Notes: generated from the letters alone by a model not told the origin. A stretch of 64,000 nucleotides of DNA from Actinoplanes philippinensis (GCF_900113015.1 NZ_FONV01000005.1:594468-658467), one strand, 5' to 3'. Positions 9,170 to 18,500 are shown, counted from the stretch's first letter. Program-made: numbers and translations.

Positions 9170-10696
9170 TTAGTTCTCCCGGACGTTGGAGATCGGCGTG
9201 GCCACGTTGAGGTTGGCCGGCGCGTTCCACTTCTGCAGCTCGGAGCTGCTGCAGACGCCCACCTTGACCTTGCTGGTGCCGTCCGAGTGGGTGTCCTTCA
9301 CGGTCGCGTTCAGGTCGGTGGGCTGGAGGCAGTAGCCCTTGTTGTCGACGATCCGGTAGCTCGTCGCGTAGTTGCCGGTGTCGTGGTAGACGGTCCAGCC
9401 GAAGGCACTGGTGTCGTCCTTCGAGGCGTAGGCCGTCGCGTAGTTGGTGGCGCACTTCTCGACCGTCACGTAGGCGTTGGTGGCGGTGGAGAGCGGCGAC
9501 TTCATGCAGTACTTGGTGCCGTTCTGGGTGACGACGACCGGGCCCTTCTTGGAGATCTCCTTCTTCGTCGCGTCCGGGACCGGGTGCTCCCAGATCTGGT
9601 TCCAGTCGACGACGCCGGTCGGGGCCTGCTTGCAGAACCAGGCGATCATGTACGAGTAGCCGACGTTCTGGTTGGTGACGTCCAGGCAGCGGCTGAACTG
9701 GGCGAAGTTGACCAGCTGGTTGGTCTTGTCACCGGCCATGCCGGCGCCGATCCGCGGGTCCGACCGCCAGACGCTCAGGGTGGTGCTGCCGCCGCACGAG
9801 CCGAGGATCAGCGGGGTGCCGACGGTGTTGGCCGCCTTGAGGTTGATGCAGAAGCTCTCGATGCCCCGGCTGGAGTTGGTCGAGTGGAACTGGCTGTTGC
9901 CGTCGAGGCTCCACTGGTAGAGGCCGGTCGGGGTGCTCGTGTTCGGGCAGCGCTGGAGGGTGACGGCGCTGCCCGAGGCGTGCGGCGTGGCGGCGTACAG
10001 GCAGACACCGTCCTCGGCGATCGTGCCGTCGGCCAGCTTCGTCCCCTCCGAGTTGATCAGCTTGAGGTACAGCTTCTCGGTGTAGGCGAACTGCTGGGTG
10101 CTGTTGCCGTTGCACGCCTGCATCACGACGGCCCGGTCGATCGCGACCGGCATCGACTTGACGTCCATGCAGAGCGTCTTGTCGGTGGACGAGGCGATCC
10201 AGATCGATCCGCCGGGGATGTTGTTGTTCGTCGTGGAGAACTTGTAGGTGGCCGACACCGACCGGGTGCCCGCGGTGCTGACGCCCTCGGAGGTCACGTC
10301 GGCGGTCGTCGGCAGGGCGACCAACGGGCATTTCAGCTCGTCGCCGTCCTGGTCCCGGTAGGTGATCTTCACCTTGTAGAGCAGCTTCTCACCGGTGCCG
10401 TCGATCCCGGCGTCGCCCTCGAAGTCGCAGGGCGGCATGTCCTCCAGCCGGCCGTCGGCGGAGCCGCTCAGGTTGATCTCGGAGGCGGCCCGGACCCGCG
10501 CCATCACCGTGTCCAGACCGACCTGAGCGCCGTTCAGCGCCGTGCTGCGGTCCTTGAAGGAGCGTGTGGTGGTGACCTGGCGCACCACGAGCGGGAGCAG
10601 CGCCACTGAGAGGACCAGACCCATGGTGGTCACCATGATCGCCATCGGCAGTGATCCCCGGTCGTCGCGGGCGCACCTCATCATTCTTGCTCTCAC
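9170..10696 (-). CDS. PilX/GspK-like pseudopilin with ricin-type lectin repeats (cassette 1, third gene)
   Basis: A 508-residue paralogue of the last gene in the operon. The N-terminus has DDRG followed by SLPMAIMVTTMGLVLSVALL; again Gly -1 but no Glu +5. The C-terminal part repeats the ricin-like pattern (TQQFAYTEKLYL, FSRCLDVTNQNV, YCLQPTDL, ELQKWNAP), nearly the same order as in the paralogue, including the shared YATSYRIVD/YATSYQIVD block. GTG at 10696 is preferred: AGGAG lies 7-8 bases before it and it overlaps the preceding stop (GTGA). A TTG 18 bases further upstream is the alternative. Cysteine pairs are conserved between paralogues, consistent with an extracytoplasmic lectin. Confidence 0.85.
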   Translation of the reverse strand: MRARMMRCARDDRGSLPMAIMVTTMGLVLSVALLPLVVRQVTTTRSFKDRSTALNGAQVGLDTVMARVRAASEINLSGSADGRLEDMPPCDFEGDAGIDGTGEKLLYKVKITYRDQDGDELKCPLVALPTTADVTSEGVSTAGTRSVSATYKFSTTNNNIPGGSIWIASSTDKTLCMDVKSMPVAIDRAVVMQACNGNSTQQFAYTEKLYLKLINSEGTKLADGTIAEDGVCLYAATPHASGSAVTLQRCPNTSTPTGLYQWSLDGNSQFHSTNSSRGIESFCINLKAANTVGTPLILGSCGGSTTLSVWRSDPRIGAGMAGDKTNQLVNFAQFSRCLDVTNQNVGYSYMIAWFCKQAPTGVVDWNQIWEHPVPDATKKEISKKGPVVVTQNGTKYCMKSPLSTATNAYVTVEKCATNYATAYASKDDTSAFGWTVYHDTGNYATSYRIVDNKGYCLQPTDLNATVKDTHSDGTSKVKVGVCSSSELQKWNAPANLNVATPISNVREN

Positions 10697-11346
10697 GGGG
10701 TCACTCCTACGCAATAGTCAGTTTTGTACTTATTGTCGTCGGTGGTCGTACCGGCGTTCTGTGCGGTGAAGGTGGCGTCGAACGGCATGGTGACGGTGCC
10801 GTCCTGCACGTTGAAGTACAGGCGGACCTGGTAGAACACGGGCTGATAGTCGGCGCCCATGCCGGTGGGGGCGCTGGGCGGGACGCCGGCCTTGTTGCGG
10901 GTGAAGGGGTTCGCTCCGGTGATCTGCTTGATGTTCGACGCCAGCGCCATCGTGGCGTCCTTGGTCGTGCCCCTCGTGGCCCAGGTGGTCAGGCTCAGGT
11001 CACCCGTGGTGCTCAGCTTGAGCGCCCGGCACCCGTCCTGGGTGGCGAACTTGATCGTCCAGGCGCCGTTGACCAGCGCCTCCTGGCCGATCCAGGTCGC
11101 GTAGCGGATCTCCCGGTCCATCCGGCGGAAGCTGTTGTCCAGCTGGTCGCGGACCGCGCCGGTGTTGTCGATCCGCTTGGTGCCCGAGTAGATCTCGGTC
11201 ACCGCGGTGACGGTGATCAGCGTGACGAAGGACAGGATCGTCATCGCGATCACCATCTCGGCGAGCGTGAATCCACTGTCGTCACCACCGGCCAGGCGGG
11301 TGCGCAGCCGCTGCCACATTCCGGTCGCCCTTCTTGTCGCGGCCAT
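10693..11346 (-). CDS. PilW-like minor pseudopilin (cassette 1, second gene)
   Basis: A 217-residue prepilin-like protein. A leader of about 24 residues ends DDSG, then FTLAEMVIAMTILSFVTLIT (Gly -1, Phe +1, Glu +5). The globular part shares DQLDNSFRRMDREIRYA and a tail with DATFTAQNAGTTTDDN with the second-cassette paralogue (TFTALNATADDN), so the two genes are clearly homologous. ATG at 11346 overlaps the preceding stop (TGATG), and the stop overlaps the next gene (GTGA), giving tight coupling on both sides. The leader is longer and more basic than in its paralogue. Confidence 0.85.
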   Translation of the reverse strand: MAATRRATGMWQRLRTRLAGGDDSGFTLAEMVIAMTILSFVTLITVTAVTEIYSGTKRIDNTGAVRDQLDNSFRRMDREIRYATWIGQEALVNGAWTIKFATQDGCRALKLSTTGDLSLTTWATRGTTKDATMALASNIKQITGANPFTRNKAGVPPSAPTGMGADYQPVFYQVRLYFNVQDGTVTMPFDATFTAQNAGTTTDDNKYKTDYCVGVTP

Positions 11347-13043
11347 CAGGAGATCGTCCAGTTCATGGTCAGCACGGCGGTCTGCGTGACGGTCGCCAGC
11401 TTCGCGGTGGCGGTGACGGTGACCTGGTAGGTCCCGGCCGTGGTCGGCGTGCCGATGATCGCGTCCTTCCCGCTGTTCCACTTCAGGCCCGGTGGCAGCG
11501 AGGGCGCGTCGAGGGTGAGGCCGGTCAGCGTGAGCAGCTGGCTGTTCGTGGTCACGGGCAGGTTGACGGCGGTCCCGACCTTGCCGGTCCGGTCGGCGCC
11601 GACCAGAGCCGGCGACGTGAAGTTGAGGACCGCCGTCGAGTTGACGACGAGCTCGAAGGAGCCGCTGGCGGTCGCGGCCCGCCCGTCGGTCACCGTGATC
11701 GTCGGCAGGTACCGCCCGGCCACCTTGGGCGCCCCGGACAGCGCGCCGGTCGACGTGTTGATGGTCACCCCGCTCGGCAGGCCGGTGGCGGCGTACGTGT
11801 ACTTCAGGTCGCCGTTCGCCCCGGTCGCGGTGGCGCTGACCGCCGCGTTGTAGTTGACCTGCAGAGCGGGCGGCACGGTGATGGTCGGCGGCTTGTAGGG
11901 GAGCACCGTGAGGTTGAAGGTCACCTCGGCGGACTTGAGGTTGGCGTCCTCGACCTTGACGGTGATCGGATAGACCCCGGTCGCGGTCGGCGTGCCGGTG
12001 AGGACACCGGTGGCGCGGTCCAGGTCCAGGTCCAGGTTGTCGTCGATGTTGACCAGGGTGAAGACGCGGTTCGGCACACCGTTGGCGGCCGGCACGGTCA
12101 GGCTGACCGGGTTGCCGACGATGCTCGTCAGATTGGTCGGCGCACTGATCGTCGGTGGCGTGACCGCGTGCCACACGATGGTGCCGGAGTCCATGCGTTT
12201 GAGGGAGTCGGTCACGGTCACCGTGGTCGACGTGTCACCGGCGACGGTGGGCAGTCCTTTGACGACCCCGGTCTTCGGGTCGATGGTGAGCCAGGACGGC
12301 TTCGTCGCCGCCCACGACCACACGTTGGGCAGCTGGCCGTGGTCGACGTCGAGCCAGTTCGGCGTCTCGCTGTTGACGTAGAACCACATCTCGGTGGTGA
12401 TCAGGTCCGGAGGGCCGGCCTTGGAGTCGAAGGTGGGCTCGGCCTGCGAGGCGACCAGCGTCGAGGCGATGTAGCTGCAGTTGTCGCCGGAGCAGTTCTT
12501 GCCGCTCCAGGTGACCAGCACGACGACCCGGAAGTACTTGAGGATCTCGGCCGGGTTCGCCGGTGGCGTGCCGAACGACGGGTCCACGCAGTCGTCGTTG
12601 CGCAGGTAGTAGATCTCGCAGCGGCCGACGAAGATGTCGCGCTGGAACTGCATGGTGCCGGCCGAGATCGTCTGGGTGGCGGTGGAGAGCGCCGCGTTGT
12701 CACCCAGGGTGGAGGCCGGGTCGGTGATCTCCGCGTCCGAGGCGATCTGCATGCTGCCCAGGTACTTCTTCATCTTGCCGCGGTAGTTTCCGGCCAGCGC
12801 CCGGTCCCACTGTTCCTTCGCCTTCAGCGGGCCGCGCCCGGCGAGCAGCGACGTGCCCTTCAGCCCGCGCACCTGCTCGATCGTGGTGGAGGCCACCTGG
12901 ACCGCCTGGCGCTGGTCACGCTGATGCGACACGGCGAGGTTGCCGTTGACGAAGAACGACCCCAGCCCGGCCATCGCGACGCTGAGTACGGCCAGCGCCA
13001 CGAGCAGCTCGACGAGCGTGAAACCGTCGTCCTCGCTTCGCAT
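11346..13043 (-). CDS. PilV-like minor pseudopilin with Ig-like repeats (cassette 1, first gene)
   Basis: A 565-residue protein opening the six-gene operon. The leader is very short (MRSEDDG), then FTLVELLVALAVLSVAMAGL with Glu +5. A PilV-like region with cysteines (CEIYYLRNDDC, CSGDNCSYIASTL) matches the paralogue at 7755-9164. Four or more Ig-like repeats follow (for example IDPKTGVVKGLPTVAGD, LDRATGVLTGTPTATG, INTSTGALSGAPKVAG). ATG at 13043 follows GGGGGAGAG closely. It should be the first gene transcribed; a FliA-type promoter candidate lies about 45-70 bases upstream. The function as a displayed pilus subunit is inferred. Confidence 0.87.
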   Translation of the reverse strand: MRSEDDGFTLVELLVALAVLSVAMAGLGSFFVNGNLAVSHQRDQRQAVQVASTTIEQVRGLKGTSLLAGRGPLKAKEQWDRALAGNYRGKMKKYLGSMQIASDAEITDPASTLGDNAALSTATQTISAGTMQFQRDIFVGRCEIYYLRNDDCVDPSFGTPPANPAEILKYFRVVVLVTWSGKNCSGDNCSYIASTLVASQAEPTFDSKAGPPDLITTEMWFYVNSETPNWLDVDHGQLPNVWSWAATKPSWLTIDPKTGVVKGLPTVAGDTSTTVTVTDSLKRMDSGTIVWHAVTPPTISAPTNLTSIVGNPVSLTVPAANGVPNRVFTLVNIDDNLDLDLDRATGVLTGTPTATGVYPITVKVEDANLKSAEVTFNLTVLPYKPPTITVPPALQVNYNAAVSATATGANGDLKYTYAATGLPSGVTINTSTGALSGAPKVAGRYLPTITVTDGRAATASGSFELVVNSTAVLNFTSPALVGADRTGKVGTAVNLPVTTNSQLLTLTGLTLDAPSLPPGLKWNSGKDAIIGTPTTAGTYQVTVTATAKLATVTQTAVLTMNWTIS

Positions 13044-13086
13044 CTCTCTCCCCCGCTGTGCTTCTCCTAGAGAATTGGCACAGCGC

Positions 13087-13113
13087 TCATCGGCTCGAGG
13101 CCGGGAGAGTGAA
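13087..13113 (-). promoter_or_regulatory. FliA/WhiG-type promoter candidate for the pseudopilin operon
   Basis: On the minus strand TTCA, a 15-base spacer, then GCCGATGA. This is close to the motility-type consensus (-10 GCCGATAA, with CTCA or TAAA at -35). The predicted start lies roughly 35 bases before the first ATG. Motif match only. Confidence 0.4.
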
Positions 13114-13119
13114 GAGAAA

Positions 13120-14118
13120 TCAGCCGGTGCGATCCGCGATGTAGTGGCAGAGCTGCTCCAGCGCCTGACGGGCCGGACCGGCGGGCAGGGTGCCGGCGCT
13201 GCGGCGGGCCGCCTCCGCGTAGCCGTGCACGGTCTCCCGCGCCTGCTTCAGGGCAGCCGACTCGCGCAGCAGGACCAGCGCCTCAGCGTGCTCCTCATCG
13301 TCGGTGAGGGGGCCTTTCGAGAGGAGTTCCCGCAAACGGGGGCTGCCGGACGACGGATCGGACAACACGTACAGCATCGGCAGGGTGGGCACGCCCTCGC
13401 GCAGGTCGGTGCCGGGCGTCTTGCCGGACTGGGCGGTCTCCGAGGCGATGTCGAGCAGGTCGTCGGAGAGCTGGAAGGCGATGCCGATCGCGGTGCCGTA
13501 GTCGGCGAGCGTGCGCACGTGGTGGGCGGGCAGCCCGGCGAAGAGGCCGCCGAACCAGGCCGACGTGGCGATCAGCGAGGCCGTCTTGTCCTCGACGACC
13601 TGCAGGTGGTGCCGGATCGGGTCGCCGCCGCGCGGGCCGACGGTCTCCGCGAGCTGCCCGCGGACCAGCTGGGACAGGGTGCTCGCCTGCCGCCGGACCG
13701 CCGCCTCGCCCAGGCTCGCCGCCATCTGGGCGGCCCGGGCCAGCAGGAAGTCACCGACGTAGACGGCGATCCGGTTGCTCCACCGCGAGTTCGCGCTGGC
13801 CGCGCCCCGCCGCAGCGGCGCCTCGTCCATCACGTCGTCGTGATAGAGGGTGGCCAGGTGGGTCAGCTCCATCAGCACGGCGGCGGTCAGCAGCTCGGGC
13901 CGGGACGCGTCGCCCAGCTGGGCGCAGAGCGAGACGGTCAGCGGGCGGAACCGCTTGCCGCCGGCCCGGACCAGGTGCGCCGCGGCCTCGTCGATCAGCG
14001 GGTCGGGGCTGGTCACCGCGACCAGCAGCTCGCTCTCCACCCCGGTCAGGAACGCCGCGACCCGGTCGCGGACGTCCGGATCGACGAGGTCGCTGAGTCC
14101 AGGTATCGAGGCCGCCAT
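13120..14118 (-). CDS. Polyprenyl diphosphate synthase (trans-isoprenyl transferase)
   Basis: A 332-residue chain-elongating prenyl transferase that condenses isopentenyl diphosphate onto allylic diphosphates, probably for the menaquinone side chain. Both aspartate-rich motifs are intact: DDVMD at residues 94-98 and DDLLD at 219-223. GKRFRP (54-59) binds diphosphate. The residues preceding the first motif (HLATLYH) lack a bulky block at -5, consistent with a medium or long product; the chain length cannot be fixed by eye. ATG at 14118 is preferred over a TTG six bases upstream. It is divergent from the acyl-CoA dehydrogenase gene. Confidence 0.92.
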   Translation of the reverse strand: MAASIPGLSDLVDPDVRDRVAAFLTGVESELLVAVTSPDPLIDEAAAHLVRAGGKRFRPLTVSLCAQLGDASRPELLTAAVLMELTHLATLYHDDVMDEAPLRRGAASANSRWSNRIAVYVGDFLLARAAQMAASLGEAAVRRQASTLSQLVRGQLAETVGPRGGDPIRHHLQVVEDKTASLIATSAWFGGLFAGLPAHHVRTLADYGTAIGIAFQLSDDLLDIASETAQSGKTPGTDLREGVPTLPMLYVLSDPSSGSPRLRELLSKGPLTDDEEHAEALVLLRESAALKQARETVHGYAEAARRSAGTLPAGPARQALEQLCHYIADRTG

Positions 14119-14183
14119 GATCAAGAGGCTAGATCACCCCTCTGAGAGAACGCTGACGAGCCCGGCGGTGCAGAATCGATCCC

Positions 14184-15350
<1,167 letters not shown>

Positions 15351-15355
15351 CCCCT

Positions 15356-15372
15356 TCGTGGTACGGCCACGA
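15356..15372. terminator. Short hairpin after the acyl-CoA dehydrogenase gene
   Basis: TCGTGG-TACGG-CCACGA, a 6-bp stem with a 5-base loop just after the stop, between convergent genes. No T-tract. It shares the core GTACGGCCAC with two other post-stop sites in the window. Confidence 0.3.
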
Positions 15373-15401
15373 CGTCCCGACCGCAACCACGCCGTCCCCG
15401 G

Positions 15402-16052
15402 CTACCGCGCGACGCGGGCGGCACTCCCGGCCGACAGCGCGGCCGCCGGGCGTATGCGGTGGTGCATCACTTCGCCGAGGCCGGTGATGCCGGCGTCGGC
15501 GCGGCTCACCAGCACGACGAGTGCCAGCCCCGACGCGATCAGGACTGCGGCGTACCCCAGGCTGTCCGAGGTCGTGTAGCTGGGATCGGTCATCCGCTTG
15601 AGCTGCATCGCGGCCTCGGCGAACAGCACGGCGCCCGGCATGGCCGCGGCAGCCGCACGCAAACGCCCCGCGGTTCGCGCCAGCACGCCCGCCGCGCCGA
15701 AGACCGTGCCGGCCACCACACCCAACGCCATCCAGAGCAACGCGGTGGCGTTGTACATGTTCTCCGGGGAATCGCTCTGGATCACGGTGGCGGCGAGGTA
15801 GTAGCTCGGCACGGCGAGAACCAGGCAGAGCACCGAGCCGACGATGCCGGCCGGCAACGTCCATCGATTGAGGAAGGCCAGCAGGAACGCCACTACGGCC
15901 CAGACCGCGATCGAGTTGCCCAGGCCACCGAACGGAAAGGGGACGTACTTGATCCACACGAAGTCGAGCACGCCCAGGAGCACACCCGCGCCGGGAACCA
16001 CTACCGCGGGACACCCCGGCCTGCGCCGGCCGAGGGCATGGTTCTGCCGCAT
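15402..16052 (-). CDS. Multi-pass membrane protein, DUF6518-like
   Basis: A protein of about 216 residues with six or so hydrophobic helices. The pattern PGAGVLLGVLDFVWIKYVPF, then FGGLGNSIAVWAVVAFLL and PSYYLAATVIQSDSPENMY, fits the actinobacterial DUF6518 membrane family; this is recognised by eye and not verified. The reading frame stays open much further upstream, over the csbD-like gene on the other strand, so that extension is rejected. ATG at 16052 is used, but GTG codons within 50 bases upstream are possible. The function is unknown. It is divergent from the csbD-like gene. Confidence 0.72.
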   Translation of the reverse strand: MRQNHALGRRRPGCPAVVVPGAGVLLGVLDFVWIKYVPFPFGGLGNSIAVWAVVAFLLAFLNRWTLPAGIVGSVLCLVLAVPSYYLAATVIQSDSPENMYNATALLWMALGVVAGTVFGAAGVLARTAGRLRAAAAAMPGAVLFAEAAMQLKRMTDPSYTTSDSLGYAAVLIASGLALVVLVSRADAGITGLGEVMHHRIRPAAALSAGSAARVAR

Positions 16053-16100
16053 GGCGGCCACGCCGGACGGGAGCACGGTGCGGACGCGGACCGCTGACAC

Positions 16101-16126
16101 GATTAGCCACCCCGCCTGACGGGTAT
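16101..16126 (+). promoter_or_regulatory. SigB-type general-stress promoter candidate
   Basis: GATTA, a 15-base spacer, then GGGTAT, about 40 bases before the csbD-like ATG. It fits the actinobacterial SigB pattern GNNTN-(14-16)-GGGTAY. CsbD is a SigB-dependent stress protein in Bacillus, so the pairing is plausible. Confidence 0.5.
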
Positions 16127-16166
16127 CTGCCGATTCGTAGCGATCGCCCGACTCTGGAGGTGCCCG

Positions 16167-16340
16167 ATGGCGTTCGACGACAAGGTCGACAACAAGGCCG
16201 AGGAGATCGGCGGCAAGGTCAAGGAAGGCGTCGGCAAGGCCACCGACAATGAGAGCCTGGAGGCCGAAGGCAAGGCCGATCAGGCCGGCGCGAACCTGAA
16301 GCAGGCCGGCGAGAAGATCAAGGACGTCTTCAAGTCCTGA
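16167..16340 (+). CDS. CsbD-family stress protein
   Basis: A 57-residue, highly charged protein. It starts MAFDDKVDNKAEEIGGKVKE and continues with a second KADQAGANLKQAGEKIKD repeat, the hallmark of the CsbD-like family (usual length 55-70). No cysteines or membrane segments. TGGAGG lies six bases before the ATG. The family is induced by general stress and its biochemical role is unknown. The gene sits alone, with a SigB-like promoter upstream and a stem-loop downstream, so it is probably monocistronic. Confidence 0.9.
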   Translation: MAFDDKVDNKAEEIGGKVKEGVGKATDNESLEAEGKADQAGANLKQAGEKIKDVFKS

Positions 16341-16358
16341 CCTCACACTCGCTCACCG

Positions 16359-16389
16359 CGGGCCGTGGCGCACGATGTGCCGCGGCCCG
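16359..16389 (+). terminator. Stem-loop after the csbD-like gene
   Basis: CGGGCCGTGGC and GCCGCGGCCCG form an 11-bp stem (one G-U pair) around a 9-base loop, 19 bases after the stop. No U-tract, which is common in high-GC actinobacteria. Confidence 0.5.
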
Positions 16390-16491
16390 CTGCCGTCTCC
16401 TGACTCCCGGGCGGCGTCGCGATGGGCGTCGCCGGGTGCCTGGCCGCCCCGCGGGACCCGTACCCGTGACGTATGTTTATGATCTTGCCGC

Positions 16492-17733
16492 GTGATCCAC
16501 AGAAAACTGTCCATTGTGGCAGCAATAGGATTGATCGCGGTCGCCGTTCCCGGCGCCTCTCCCGCCCGCGCCGACGAGACCACCGCCGAACCGCCCGTGG
16601 TGGAGCTGGTCCTCGACGTCAGCGGCTCGATGAAGGCCGACGACATCGACGGCGAGACCCGGATGACGGTCGCCAAACGCGCCTTCAACGAGGTCGTCGA
16701 CGCCCTGCCGGAGACCACCCAGCTCGGCATCCGGGTGCTCGGCGCGACCTACGGCGGCGAGAACAAGAAGCAGGGCTGCAAGGACACCCAGCAGATCGTG
16801 GCGGTCGGCCAGGTCAACCGGGTCGCCGCCAAGAACGCCATCGCCACCCTGAAACCGACCGGCTTCACCCCGATCGGCCTGGCCCTGCGCGAGGCGGCGA
16901 AGGACCTGGACGGCGCCGGAGCCGCCCGCCGGATCGTCCTGATCACCGACGGCGAGGACACCTGCACCCCGCCCGACCCGTGCGACGTGGCCCGTGAGCT
17001 GGCCGCCCAGGGCACCGACCTGGTCGTCGACACGCTCGGCCTCGCGCCCGACGAGAAGACCCGCAAGCAGTTGGTCTGCATCTCGCAGGCGACCGGTGGC
17101 ACGTACGCCGCGGCGCAGAGCGAGGAGGAGCTGACCGACCGGATCAAGCAGCTCGTCGACCGGGCCGCGCTGCCGCCGCCGGTCACCCCGGCCGAGGTCA
17201 AGGGCGCCCAGGACTGTGCGACCGCTCCCCTGCTGGCCGCCGGCGTCTACACCGACCGGGAGCTGATCGGCGAGCACCGCTTCTACCGGGTCTCGGTCCG
17301 CGACGGCGACGAGCTGCGCGCCTCGGCCAGCATCGCCCTGGACCGGCCGCTGAACCGCGACTACGGCGTGCTGATCAAGGCGGCCACCGTGGACGGCCGC
17401 GAACTGGTCCGTGGCGTGGACGCGGGCAGCGGCCGCGCGGACGTGATCTCGGCCGGCCTGCGCTGGTCCGGTGACGAGGAGCCGGCGCTCGCCGCGACCT
17501 CGGACATCTGCCTGATCGTGAGCAACTCGTTCGCCTCGGCCACTGCCGCCGGCGCGCCGGGCATGCCCGTCGAGCTGAGCATCGGCCTGGTCGCCGCGTC
17601 CCGGACACCGGACGCCCCCGGCCTCGGCAGCGGCTTCCTGCTGCTCCTCGTGCTCGTGATCGCCGGCCTGATCGCCGGAGTGCTGGCCGGCTGGCTGACC
17701 CGCTGGTGGGTCGCCAAGTGGAAGGAGAACTGA
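16492..17733 (+). CDS. Secreted, membrane-anchored vWA-domain protein
   Basis: A 413-residue protein with a signal peptide (residues 1-27, ending ASPARA), a von Willebrand factor A domain with an intact MIDAS DVSGSM at 42-47 and TDGEDT further on, a middle extracytoplasmic domain, and a C-terminal transmembrane helix (about 381-405) followed by a basic tail. MIDAS domains bind a divalent metal and protein ligands; the ligand here is unknown. GTG at 16492 is the only start giving a proper signal peptide. The next gene starts 3 bases after the stop, so the two are probably one operon and may form a cell-surface pair. Confidence 0.85.
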   Translation: MIHRKLSIVAAIGLIAVAVPGASPARADETTAEPPVVELVLDVSGSMKADDIDGETRMTVAKRAFNEVVDALPETTQLGIRVLGATYGGENKKQGCKDTQQIVAVGQVNRVAAKNAIATLKPTGFTPIGLALREAAKDLDGAGAARRIVLITDGEDTCTPPDPCDVARELAAQGTDLVVDTLGLAPDEKTRKQLVCISQATGGTYAAAQSEEELTDRIKQLVDRAALPPPVTPAEVKGAQDCATAPLLAAGVYTDRELIGEHRFYRVSVRDGDELRASASIALDRPLNRDYGVLIKAATVDGRELVRGVDAGSGRADVISAGLRWSGDEEPALAATSDICLIVSNSFASATAAGAPGMPVELSIGLVAASRTPDAPGLGSGFLLLLVLVIAGLIAGVLAGWLTRWWVAKWKEN

Positions 17734-17735
17734 TC

Positions 17736-18464
17736 ATGCAGCAGCTCGTACTCGCCGCGGCTCTTCTTCTCGCCGACCCGTCCGCCGGCCCGACACCGCT
17801 GGTCAGCACCGCGGGCACGTCCTACCTGACCGCGGTGTCGATCGCCGCCGACCAGCCGGTCAAGGTCTCCGCCGTGACCGGCGACTACCTGTACTGGCAG
17901 TTCCCGGCCACCGCCGGGCAGCGGCCGGAGCTCGCCGTCGACGTGGCGCTGCCCGCGCAGGGCCGGACCGGCGACCACGCGTGGACCGTCGAGGTCTTCG
18001 ACGGGCTGCGCCGACGGCAGGCCTGTGTCGGTGGCGAGCAGAGCCCGGTCGCCGAGACATCGGCCACGTCGGTGACGCTCGGCTGCCGGCTGCGGCAGGT
18101 CCGCTCGTGGGCCGAGCCGTGGGACGGCGACCCGCTGCCCGGCACCTACTACGTACGCCTGTCCAGCACCGACCTGCCGGAGAAGGACCTGGGCCTGCCG
18201 GTCGAGGTGAGCCTGAAACTCACCGCGCCGACCGGCGACACCGGCGCCGACCAGGGTTCACTGGCCGCCCCGCTGGTCCCGGACAACCGCCCCGGCAAGA
18301 TCCTGACCACGCCGGCGCCGACGGTGCCGGCGGAGCCGGAGGAGGAGTACTTCGCCTGGGTCCCGGACTTCTCGTCCCGCTGGATCTGGACGGCGAGCGG
18401 TGGCGTGCTGGCCGCCCTCGCCGGCCTGATCGGCTTCTCCTGGACCCGTCGCCGCAGGGTCTGA
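17736..18464 (+). CDS. Exported single-pass membrane protein paired with the vWA protein
   Basis: A 242-residue protein of no recognised family. A short hydrophobic N-terminus (MQQLVLAAALLLADPS) serves as signal sequence. An extracytoplasmic beta-rich domain with two cysteines (RRRQACVGGE, VTLGCRLRQV) follows, then a Pro-rich stretch, and a C-terminal transmembrane helix ending in RRRRV. The layout mirrors the upstream vWA protein, whose stop is 2 bases before this ATG; AAGGAG within the upstream gene serves as ribosome binding site. Likely role: a partner of the vWA protein at the outer face of the membrane. This is inferred from coupling alone. Confidence 0.75.
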   Translation: MQQLVLAAALLLADPSAGPTPLVSTAGTSYLTAVSIAADQPVKVSAVTGDYLYWQFPATAGQRPELAVDVALPAQGRTGDHAWTVEVFDGLRRRQACVGGEQSPVAETSATSVTLGCRLRQVRSWAEPWDGDPLPGTYYVRLSSTDLPEKDLGLPVEVSLKLTAPTGDTGADQGSLAAPLVPDNRPGKILTTPAPTVPAEPEEEYFAWVPDFSSRWIWTASGGVLAALAGLIGFSWTRRRRV

Positions 18465-18469
18465 GTGAC

Positions 18470-18495
18470 GGGGGCCGTCCGGATGGGCGGCCCCC
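18470..18495. terminator. Terminator stem-loop between convergent genes
   Basis: GGGGGCCGTCC-GGAT-GGGCGGCCCCC, an 11-bp stem with a tetraloop, 6 bases past the stop of the + strand gene and just past the stop of the minus-strand transporter. It can serve both directions. Confidence 0.65.
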
Positions 18496-18500
18496 ACCAC

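Noticed and set aside
16053..16346. N-terminal extension of the DUF6518-like gene across csbD
   Set aside because: It would cover the csbD-like gene and its promoter in antisense, and the added residues have no membrane-protein character.
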